Assembly (NCBI GenBank): GCA_030590715.1
Contig: JAUVCU010000016.1
Span: 1 to 12,513 of the forward strand
Length of the DNA stretch: 12,513 nt
Direction: 5' to 3'
Source: Lentisphaeria bacterium
Lineage (GTDB): Bacteria > Verrucomicrobiota > Lentisphaeria > Victivallales > JAUVCU01
The first letter of the stretch is position 1, and each line of letters opens with the position of its first letter. A model generated the notes under the pieces. That model saw only the letters and a program-made list of their open reading frames with translations, was not told the DNA's origin and made no database searches. The position numbers and the translations under genes are program-made. Below are positions 7,806 to 12,513 of this stretch, one piece after another.

Positions 7806-7909
7806 AAACAAAAGACTGAGTGCGAACTACACTATCGGCCGCCAGTGTAAAAACTGTTGTGAGAATCAGCCACTGAATGCTGATAGCCCAGTTCGTATCG
7901 CTCTTGTTT
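7806..7909 (-). promoter_or_regulatory. Folded pnp leader, candidate RNase III/autocontrol site
   Basis: An imperfect long stem (7890-7895 with 7823-7828, extended by 7902-7909 with 7806-7815) encloses two hairpins: acact/agtgt (7829-7833, 7844-7848) and atcagc/gctgat (7865-7870, 7879-7884). It lies between the rpsO terminator and the pnp start. In E. coli a double-stranded pnp leader at this place is cut by RNase III and then used by PNPase for autocontrol. The similarity here is of position and type, not of sequence. Confidence 0.5.
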
Positions 7910-7929
7910 GACAAAATTGACTACTTATT

Positions 7930-7970
7930 AAAAAAAACAGCCACCTTCTTAAGATAATAAAAAGGTGGCT
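7930..7970 (-). terminator. Terminator between rpsO and pnp
   Basis: A nine-base-pair stem (7962-7970 with 7939-7947; aaggtggct in the plus strand) is followed on the minus strand by one base and eight T. It begins about 20 bases past the rpsO stop. It probably separates an abundant rpsO mRNA from a less abundant rpsO-pnp read-through transcript. Confidence 0.88.
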
Positions 7971-7991
7971 TGAACTCGTAAATTCCTCAGA

Positions 7992-8258
7992 TTATTTTCT
8001 GCGGATCCCTAGTTCGTCTGTCATCTGCAGGTAGCCAGCGTGGTTCTTCTTATTAAGATATGTAAGAAGTTTACGACGACGAGCAACCATAGCTAGTAGA
8101 CCGCGACGTGTGCTGTGGTCTTTCTTGTTAGCACGTAGGTGGTCTGTAAGTTCTGTAATTCTTTGAGTAAGAATTGCAATTTGAACTTCAGGAGATCCTA
8201 CATCACCTTCAGTTTTAGCGTACTTTGCGATGATTTCGCTTTTTAGAGCCTTATCCAT
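7992..8258 (-). CDS. rpsO: 30S ribosomal protein S15
   Basis: S15 binds the three-way junction of the 16S rRNA central domain early in 30S assembly. The protein has 88 residues, the family norm. Signature parts are GDVGSPEVQIAILTQRI (18-34), LTDHLRANKKDHSTRRGLL (37-55) and MVARRRKLLTYL (57-68). AAGG lies eight bases before the ATG. The gene has its own promoter and a folded leader upstream. pnp follows on the same strand after an intergenic terminator. Confidence 0.98.
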   Translation of the reverse strand: MDKALKSEIIAKYAKTEGDVGSPEVQIAILTQRITELTDHLRANKKDHSTRRGLLAMVARRRKLLTYLNKKNHAGYLQMTDELGIRRK

Positions 8259-8289
8259 AATAATAACCTTAAATTTACTTTTTTATTAA

Positions 8290-8328
8290 CCAATTAAATT
8301 CGTGTTTGCGAAGACAGTCTTTAATTAG
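8290..8328 (-). promoter_or_regulatory. rpsO 5' leader stem-loop, possible S15 autoregulatory site
   Basis: On the minus strand CTAATTAAA (8328-8320) pairs with TTTAATTGG (8298-8290). One pair is U-G, which forms only in the minus-strand RNA. Inside, TTCG pairs with CGAA around a six-base loop. It sits about 30 bases before the rpsO start, where unrelated S15-binding leaders occur in other phyla. S15 binding itself is inferred. Confidence 0.4.
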
Positions 8329-8335
8329 CCGAGAT

Positions 8336-8363
8336 ATCTTACGGTTATTTTGTGAAAAATCAA
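8336..8363 (-). promoter_or_regulatory. Promoter of rpsO
   Basis: On the minus strand TTGATT (8358-8363) and TAAGAT (8336-8341) are 16 bases apart. The transcript would begin just before the leader stem-loop. Confidence 0.5.
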
Positions 8364-8441
8364 ATTTTTTATGAAAAAACCGCCATTTATTCAGATATTT
8401 CATAAAACGTAGAGCAATAAGTATTTAGATAAAAAATTGAC

Positions 8442-8466
8442 AAAAAAGGAGAAGTCGAAAGACTTC
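8442..8466 (-). terminator. Terminator of the candidate ncRNA
   Basis: A perfect six-base-pair stem (8461-8466 with 8451-8456) has a four-base loop. On the minus strand it is followed by TCC and six T. It faces away from any protein gene that could use it. Confidence 0.7.
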
Positions 8467-8790
8467 ACGCAGAGGCTCAATATTCAGTTATGCAGCAAAC
8501 TACGGCTGAGTTGTACAGGACAATGCTTTTCTTTCAACATTCTTTACATCCTGCAGACCCGAAATATTTTCGAACACGGCTTGTGGATTAATGGTGTCAA
8601 TAAAAATTTCCTGCCGGACTGTTAACAGAAGAGAGACATCCCCATATCTTCTTCATGTACAGCAACCTGATCGTGCTAGACTTCATTCAGCCGTTCCCCA
8701 ACAAATAGCACTCAGGTTTGTTAACAGTCCTTTTGAGGTTAGACGAAATCACCAATGCAATTGATGTTAAACCCTCATAGCAAAGAAATT
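8442..8790 (-). ncRNA. Candidate structured non-coding RNA of about 350 nt
   Basis: This stretch holds no credible gene but, on the minus strand, has a promoter, strong folding and a U-tract terminator. In transcript order: hairpin D (8777-8770 with 8740-8734); then a three-way junction closed by a perfect 12-bp stem A, ggactgttaaca/tgttaacagtcc (8730-8719 with 8627-8616). Stem A encloses stem B (8716-8706 with 8678-8666, 11 bp, two-base bulge, 27-base loop) and stem C (8654-8644 with 8639-8628, GGGG loop). Stem C contains a G-U pair valid only for minus-strand RNA. Stem C abuts stem A, which allows coaxial stacking. Hairpin E follows (8553-8549/8520-8516 and 8541-8538/8525-8522), then the terminator. 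I do not see tmRNA, RNase P, SRP or 6S signatures. Identity unknown. Confidence 0.65.
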
Positions 8791-8796
8791 ACAATA

Positions 8797-8824
8797 TTTA
8801 TACAGCTCCGTTTCATTTCATCAA
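8797..8824 (-). promoter_or_regulatory. Promoter of the candidate ncRNA
   Basis: On the minus strand TTGATG (8819-8824) and TATAAA (8797-8802) are 16 bases apart, the same spacing as at the rpsO and toxin-antitoxin promoters. The predicted start is near 8790. The first ATG behind it opens only a four-codon frame. Confidence 0.55.
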
Positions 8825-8845
8825 ACATTATTTAGAATTTAAAAC

Positions 8846-8879
8846 AAAAAAAGAGCAAAACCTTGCGGAGTCGCTCTTT
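8846..8879 (-). terminator. Terminator behind the 61-residue ORF
   Basis: A seven-base-pair stem, aaagagc/gctcttt (8850-8856, 8873-8879), encloses a loop with CC-GCAA-GG. On the minus strand a run of seven T follows. It lies about 20 bases past the stop at 8900 and separates that ORF from the ncRNA promoter. Confidence 0.75.
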
Positions 8880-8899
8880 GAACTTTTTTAAACAGAATG

Positions 8900-9085
8900 C
8901 TATGGATTAAGCTGATACGTAGATTCTGAATCCCCAGTTACATTGATCAGGTAAGCCTGACCTGGAATCAGATCGACAAAAGTTCCAGCTTTCCGAGAAT
9001 AACGAAGGGTAATATCAGTATATTGGTAGACACTCAGTACTTTGCGTTTCTGTATCTTCCTGAATTCAAATCTCAATTGCAACAT
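8900..9085 (-). CDS. Small 61-residue protein of unknown function
   Basis: I do not recognise this protein. It is basic at the N terminus (LRFEFRKIQKRKV) and then alternates as a small beta-rich fold would (SVYQYTDITLRYSRKAGTFV, then LIPGQAYLINVTG). No signal peptide, membrane segment or cysteine is seen. An in-frame stop lies 15 bases before the ATG, so the start is fixed. No good ribosome-binding site precedes it, which weakens the call. In favour are a plausible promoter upstream and a clear terminator right behind the TAG stop. Confidence 0.5.
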   Translation of the reverse strand: MLQLRFEFRKIQKRKVLSVYQYTDITLRYSRKAGTFVDLIPGQAYLINVTGDSESTYQLNP

Positions 9086-9101
9086 GTCAATTTTTATTTA
9101 A

Positions 9102-9129
9102 ATCTTAGCTGTAAAAAAAGTGATAGCAA
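9102..9129 (-). promoter_or_regulatory. Possible promoter of the 61-residue ORF
   Basis: On the minus strand TTGCTA (9124-9129) and TAAGAT (9102-9107) are 16 bases apart. The -10 box is identical to that of rpsO. The rest of the 9086-9287 spacer shows nothing further I can name. Confidence 0.35.
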
Positions 9130-9287
9130 TCAGGCAAGTTTAGCGATAAAGTTAACCGCTTGAAATATAATAATCACCGAACTATGCAAGTTGCGAATAA
9201 TGAGGTACAGTCAAAGTTAGACCAATTCTAATATCTCATTTTCACAAACGTTTTTATACAGCTCGTTAACATACAAAAGGTTCATCT

Positions 9288-10256
9288 ATGAAAAAAGCAC
9301 TGATAACAATTGCCGTTGCTGCACTAGCCTTCCAGATTTTCACCTGGAAAAATAAGAATTCACAGGAAGCACCAAAGCTGGGATCTCCTGTGCACGAAGT
9401 AATTGTTAATGATCTGATAGATAAGGATAAAAAGAATACAACAATTCCAAAACAGGATTTTTACCTGATCTACTTTTCTGCGCATTGGTGTCCTCCATGC
9501 AGAACATTCACGCCTATCCTTGCCAAGTTTCATAAGATCAACAAGAAATCAAATAACTTTGAAGTGATATTTGTCAGCAATGACCGCTCCGATGCCGAAA
9601 TGTACAAATACATGAAACAAATGCCGTGGCCGGCAGTCAAAAAGTTTTCAGATGCTTACGGGAAATTATCTAAAACCTTCGGAGCCAAAGGCATTCCAAA
9701 CCTGGTATTAGTAGACAAACATGGAACGGCTATCGCCACCTCTTATATTGATGGAGAATATGTTGGCCCGACGGTTGTTCTGGATAAATTCAAGCAAGTA
9801 CTAAACGCAAGGCCAATGGCAAAAAAAATGATTGAGATGGCCCAAGATATAACAGATCAACGCTTTAAAGATGTCGATGAAATAACAGAAAGCATGAAAG
9901 GTATAGAAATCCCGCAAATCTCTATCCCGACAAAGACAGCGGAAAAAACTGTAAATAAGATTGAAGGAAAGGCTGAACCATTAACGAAAGCAGTAGAAGA
10001 GATTGAAGAAAAGGCTGATACCAAACAAAAACAGATGACTGGTGTTATATCCAAGCCAATGGCAAAAGCTGAACCGGGGAAATACAAACTTAGTGGCGTC
10101 GTATCAAGCGGTTCAAAGAAATGGGCTATAATAAACGGAAAGATGCATACACAAGGAGATACTATCGACCTTGAAACGACCATCAAGGAAATCAAACAAA
10201 ATGGTGTTATACTTATTAGAAACCAACAGGAACTTTTCTTAGAAATATCTTACTAA
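9288..10256 (+). CDS. Membrane-anchored thioredoxin-like protein with a GspB/GspC-like C-terminal domain
   Basis: The protein has 322 residues. Residues 4-19 form an uncleaved signal anchor (ALITIAVAALAFQIFT), placing the rest in the periplasm. Residues about 35-175 are a nucleoredoxin/tryparedoxin-type thioredoxin fold: FSAHWCPPCRTFTPILAKFH with the active-site pair C68/C71, FVSNDRSDAEMYKYM, MPWPAV, and the cis-proline loop KGIP (134-137). A Lys/Glu/Ala-rich linker of about 90 residues follows. Residues 266-320 (YKLSGVV, AIINGKMHTQGDTI, NGVILIRNQQELFLEI) match the small beta domain at the periplasmic end of GspB/GspC type II secretion proteins. AAAGG lies seven bases before the ATG. It is probably co-transcribed with the lipoprotein 38 bases on. 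Target unknown. Confidence 0.85.
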   Translation: MKKALITIAVAALAFQIFTWKNKNSQEAPKLGSPVHEVIVNDLIDKDKKNTTIPKQDFYLIYFSAHWCPPCRTFTPILAKFHKINKKSNNFEVIFVSNDRSDAEMYKYMKQMPWPAVKKFSDAYGKLSKTFGAKGIPNLVLVDKHGTAIATSYIDGEYVGPTVVLDKFKQVLNARPMAKKMIEMAQDITDQRFKDVDEITESMKGIEIPQISIPTKTAEKTVNKIEGKAEPLTKAVEEIEEKADTKQKQMTGVISKPMAKAEPGKYKLSGVVSSGSKKWAIINGKMHTQGDTIDLETTIKEIKQNGVILIRNQQELFLEISY

Positions 10257-10294
10257 TACAACCATAAGATTAAATTAATGTGTGGAGGTAAAAA

Positions 10295-10750
10295 TTGAAA
10301 AAGGCATTACTAGCAGGACTTACCGCATCGCTTGCATTCGCTTTTTCCGGGTGTCAGGACAGTGTCAACATTCTTGAAAACAAAGATAAGCACATGGCTC
10401 CACAATATATTCAAAGTGAAAAAGTGCTGACCGACCGAATTCTCGATGCAAGACTCAAACTTTTGCGGGTCGACACGCAAAATCTGGCGGACTCAAATCT
10501 GATGAAAATCCAGGTGACCATGAAAAGCATGACGGGTAATCCGTGGACATGGTGGTATCACGGCGATGATCCGTACAAAATTGACTACCACTTTACCTGG
10601 CTTGATAAAAACGGGATGGAAGTACGGACCGCCACTGCAGCATGGAAAGAGATGGATATTCTCCCGGGAGACACTTTCAGAATCCAGGGCATCGCCCCGT
10701 CCCCGAACTGCAAAGATTTTGAACTGAAACTAAAACAGCACACTGAATAG
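10295..10750 (+). CDS. YcfL-like (DUF1425) outer-membrane lipoprotein
   Basis: The 151-residue protein begins at TTG (10295), with GGAGG six bases upstream; no ATG serves the signal peptide. Residues 1-19 are a lipoprotein signal (KKALLAGLTASLAFAFSG) with lipobox FSGC and C20 as the acylated residue. Gln at +2 favours the outer membrane. The mature part has the YcfL pattern: LMKIQVTMKSMTGNPWTWWY, then IDYHFTWLDKNGMEV, AAWKEM, and LPGDTFRIQGIAPSP. This is a beta-sandwich module seen in predicted periplasmic lipoproteins, some near the LpoB peptidoglycan synthase activator. No lpoB is visible here. The stop is TAG. Confidence 0.8.
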   Translation: MKKALLAGLTASLAFAFSGCQDSVNILENKDKHMAPQYIQSEKVLTDRILDARLKLLRVDTQNLADSNLMKIQVTMKSMTGNPWTWWYHGDDPYKIDYHFTWLDKNGMEVRTATAAWKEMDILPGDTFRIQGIAPSPNCKDFELKLKQHTE

Positions 10751-10775
10751 TTTTAATTATTAAACAGCTCTGGTT

Positions 10776-10803
10776 TTGATTTTATAAGCGCATAAGCTAA
10801 TGT
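10776..10803 (+). promoter_or_regulatory. Possible promoter of hisI
   Basis: TTGATT (10776-10781) and TAATGT (10798-10803) are 16 bases apart in the 94-base gap before hisI. The -10 box is weak. Confidence 0.3.
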
Positions 10804-10844
10804 GCCTATAAACAACAAAACCTATTAAAAATATAAGAATAATT

Positions 10845-11213
10845 ATGATTAAACTAGATTTTAAAAAGGGCGATGGACTTCTCCCGGCAATTGCACAGGA
10901 TTACAAAACAAATGAAATTCTGATGCTTGGTTACATTAACGAAGAATCGTGGGCTGAAACGCAAAAATCAGGATACGCTACCTACTGGTCGCGTTCCCGC
11001 AACGAACTTTGGAAAAAAGGAGATACTTCAGGTAACCTTCAGGAAATCAAAGAGATCCTGGTCGATTGCGATAACGACACGGTGATCTTTAAAATAAATC
11101 AGATCGGAGATGCAGCATGCCACAAAGGTTACCGATCATGCTTCTTCAGAAATGTACAAGAAGAGGTCGTAAGTGATCTGATCTTTGATCCGAAAGTCGT
11201 TTACAAAAAATAA
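10845..11213 (+). CDS. hisI: Phosphoribosyl-AMP cyclohydrolase
   Basis: HisI opens the purine ring of phosphoribosyl-AMP in the third step of histidine synthesis and depends on zinc and magnesium. The 122-residue protein is a stand-alone cyclohydrolase without the HisE domain. Motifs: LPAIAQDY (13-20), EILMLGYINEES (24-35), TYWSRSRNELWKKGDTSGN (46-64), the acidic metal site DCDND (74-78) and DAACHKGYRSCFFR (89-102). C75, C92 and C99 are the expected zinc ligands. The Shine-Dalgarno is weak. No other his gene is nearby, so the pathway is dispersed in this genome. A terminator follows. Confidence 0.96.
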   Translation: MIKLDFKKGDGLLPAIAQDYKTNEILMLGYINEESWAETQKSGYATYWSRSRNELWKKGDTSGNLQEIKEILVDCDNDTVIFKINQIGDAACHKGYRSCFFRNVQEEVVSDLIFDPKVVYKK

Positions 11214-11221
11214 ACTATCAG

Positions 11222-11260
11222 AAAGGCATGAACGTTCTTAAAACGATCATGCCTTTTTTT
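11222..11260 (+). terminator. Rho-independent terminator of hisI
   Basis: aaaggcatga (11222-11231) pairs perfectly with 11247-11256. Four inner pairs lie beyond one mismatch, around a five-base loop. Seven T (11254-11260) follow. Confidence 0.92.
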
Positions 11261-11376
11261 GCAATGTCTCAAGTAAAATATGTTTTTTACAAAATTCACA
11301 CAATCAGAGTTAACTTTGACTGCATTTTTGGAAATAAAAGGTATAACGTTCATTGAACACGGCAAATGAATTGTCT

Positions 11377-11424
11377 GAGTTCAAGCTTCAGCTTGCAAAC
11401 TAGAACAAGCTAAAGCTTGAACTC
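11377..11424. repeat. Long palindromic repeat between hisI and murB
   Basis: gagttcaagcttcagcttg (11377-11395) is inversely repeated at 11406-11424 with one mismatch, around a ten-base loop. The right arm in reverse is identical to 3736-3754, so the window holds three arms of one family. It lies well past the hisI terminator and lacks a T-run, so it is not an obvious terminator. The rest of the 11261-11494 spacer shows no gene. Confidence 0.8.
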
Positions 11425-11494
11425 AAACGACTCTTAACTCAAAGATATAAGCATTTCTTAAACCTTCACAAACCTAACCCATTCACAAGCACAC

Positions 11495-12385
11495 ATGAAT
11501 CAGCAGACAATTACTTCAGAGATAATAGAAAAACTTAATTCCATTGAGGGAATAGAATTGAAACGGGATATTCCGTGGAAAAAGCTCACAACGCTGGGAG
11601 TCGGGAAAACAGCACCATTTGTAGCCGAGCCTCAAGACGAAAATTCACTTTCTGAACTTCTTCAATTTTGCTTCAACAATGAGATCAAAGTATTTTCAAT
11701 CGGAGCGGGAAGTAATATTGCCGGAGCAGACAAGCCACTCGATGGATTAATAGTCCGGTTGAAGAGCAAAGGTTTTACACAATTAACAATTGATGGCAAT
11801 AAAGTAACAGTCGGCGCATCTGTTTCTAACAGCAAATTCGCGAAGTTTGCTGCTGAAAACGGATTGGGCGGGCTTGTATCGATCTCATTTATCCCGGGCT
11901 GGATTGGAGGCTCATTGCGAATGAATGCCGGGGCCCACGGTTCCACAATCAGCGATTTCCTAACTCACATCAACGGTTTTTATACTGACGGGTCTGAATT
12001 TACCGCAGATAAGAATGAAATTGAATGGAACTATCGTTCCAGCTCACTGCCGGAAAATGTGATAATAACTCAGGCAACGTTTACGCTTCCGAAACTGGAT
12101 CAACAAGAAGAGCAAAAAAAGCTGGATATACTTATGAATATTCGAAATACGACAAATGCAAAAGGTAGAAATGCCGGCTGCGTTTTTAAAAATCCTGAGG
12201 GAACTTCCGCAGGTAAACTGATCGATAACTGCGGCTGCAAAGGAATGTCTGTTGGCGATGCAATGGTAAGCCACGAACACTCAAATTTCATAGTAAATAA
12301 AGGAAATGCCTCTGAATCTGATTTCCTTGAACTGGCGACTACAGTCAAAAAAACGGTTTTGGAGAAAACAGGCATTTATCTTTAG
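11495..12385 (+). CDS. murB: UDP-N-acetylenolpyruvoylglucosamine reductase, stopped by TAG in its last motif
   Basis: MurB is the FAD/NADPH enzyme that makes UDP-MurNAc in the cytoplasm. The 296 residues fit the type II form: FAD site SIGAGSNIAGADKPLDGLIVRL (68-89), IPGWIGGSLRMNAGAHG (133-149), active-site Y180/R181 in WNYRSSS, NAGCVFKNPEGTSAGKLID (226-244) with Cys229 in place of the usual serine proton donor, and GDAMVSHEHSNFIVN (254-268). It ends VLEKTGIYL and then TAG (12383-12385). In the family the next residues are E-P-E-V, the second Glu being catalytic (E325 in E. coli). Here the codons after TAG read PEV. The annotated product therefore lacks that glutamate unless TAG is read through. 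No clear ribosome-binding site precedes the ATG. Confidence 0.93.
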   Translation: MNQQTITSEIIEKLNSIEGIELKRDIPWKKLTTLGVGKTAPFVAEPQDENSLSELLQFCFNNEIKVFSIGAGSNIAGADKPLDGLIVRLKSKGFTQLTIDGNKVTVGASVSNSKFAKFAAENGLGGLVSISFIPGWIGGSLRMNAGAHGSTISDFLTHINGFYTDGSEFTADKNEIEWNYRSSSLPENVIITQATFTLPKLDQQEEQKKLDILMNIRNTTNAKGRNAGCVFKNPEGTSAGKLIDNCGCKGMSVGDAMVSHEHSNFIVNKGNASESDFLELATTVKKTVLEKTGIYL

Positions 12386-12513
12386 CCTGAAGTTCAGTGT
12401 GTAGACCAGGACAGCAAAAACAAACTAAATTTTGCTCCGGTAACGGTTGCCGTTTTAAAAGGTGGAACATCAAGCGAACGGGATGTATCCCTGGAATCGG
12501 GAGGAGCTGTAGC
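12386..12513 (+). CDS. ddl: D-alanine-D-alanine ligase N terminus, in frame with murB and without a start codon
   Basis: Directly after the murB TAG the same frame stays open to the window edge. It reads PEVQCV (end of MurB), a short polar linker, then VTVAVLKGGTSSERDVSLES. That segment is the classic N-terminal strand and loop of Ddl, the ATP-grasp enzyme that makes D-Ala-D-Ala for peptidoglycan. No ATG, GTG or TTG lies in this frame between the TAG and the conserved GGTSSE motif; an ATG at 12483 and the GTG/TTG triplets nearby are out of frame. Ddl thus appears to be the C-terminal half of a MurB-Ddl fusion. The gene continues beyond the window. Confidence 0.85.

Noticed and set aside
8312..8320. 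agacagtct in the rpsO leader, matching the core of the toxin-antitoxin palindrome in reverse
   Set aside because: Nine bases, without the flanking ctag arms, are too little to suggest a second operator.
8437..8625. A 62-codon frame starting at TTG on the plus strand
   Set aside because: There is no ribosome-binding site, the composition is not protein-like, and it runs antisense through the hairpins of the candidate ncRNA.
8468..8660. Minus-strand open stretch reading VFENISGLQDVKNVERK and an adjacent frame with HDQVAVHEEDMGM, as a decayed protein gene
   Set aside because: Both frames are short, lack starts, and are closed by stops at both ends. The base-paired stems explain the region better.
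9208..9219. cagtcaaagtta, inversely repeated at 11311-11322
   Set aside because: Only 12 bases match and the flanks do not align, so chance is a sufficient explanation.
12383..12385. Genome-wide reassignment of TAG to an amino acid
   Set aside because: recR, pnp, vapC, the lipoprotein and two smaller ORFs all end at TAG at or near their expected lengths.

Overview
The window comes from a bacterial chromosome of moderate-to-low GC with mostly housekeeping genes. The outer-membrane-type lipoprotein and periplasmic thiol protein indicate a Gram-negative cell plan. The gene mix and the style of the dispersed intergenic repeats would suit the PVC group (Lentisphaerota or relatives). That placement is an impression, not something the sequence proves.

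Layout. A gene tail enters from the left (2-118, +). It converges on a minus-strand dnaX-recR pair (2746 to 150) that overlaps by one base. Next comes a repeat-bearing spacer, an unrecognised 129-residue gene (3484 to 3095, -), and a second spacer with hairpins. A short orphan methylenetetrahydrofolate-reductase-like gene follows (3880-4632, +), with a 10-base C run inside its substrate-loop codons. It converges on a VapC/Phd-type toxin-antitoxin pair (5347 to 4671, -) that has a visible promoter and palindromic operator. The rpsO-pnp ribosomal/RNA-decay unit (8258 to 5641, -) carries an intergenic terminator, a folded pnp leader, a folded rpsO leader and a 3' terminator. Upstream of rpsO lies a 350-base stretch without a gene. 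On the minus strand it has a promoter, a three-way-junction fold and a terminator, so I call it a candidate structured ncRNA. A 61-residue ORF with its own terminator follows. On the plus strand come a membrane-anchored thioredoxin-like protein with a GspB/GspC-like C-terminal domain, a YcfL-like lipoprotein, hisI with a strong terminator, a long palindromic repeat, murB, and the first 128 bases of ddl.

The most notable points are at the right edge and at 8442-8790. The murB frame stops at a TAG codon exactly inside the conserved C-terminal LEPEV motif, just before the expected catalytic glutamate. The same frame then continues without a start codon into an unmistakable D-Ala-D-Ala ligase N terminus. 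This looks like a MurB-Ddl fusion interrupted by one amber codon. MurB and Ddl both act in cytoplasmic peptidoglycan precursor synthesis, so a fusion makes pathway sense. The ncRNA candidate matches none of tmRNA, RNase P RNA, SRP RNA or 6S RNA by the signatures I could check by eye.
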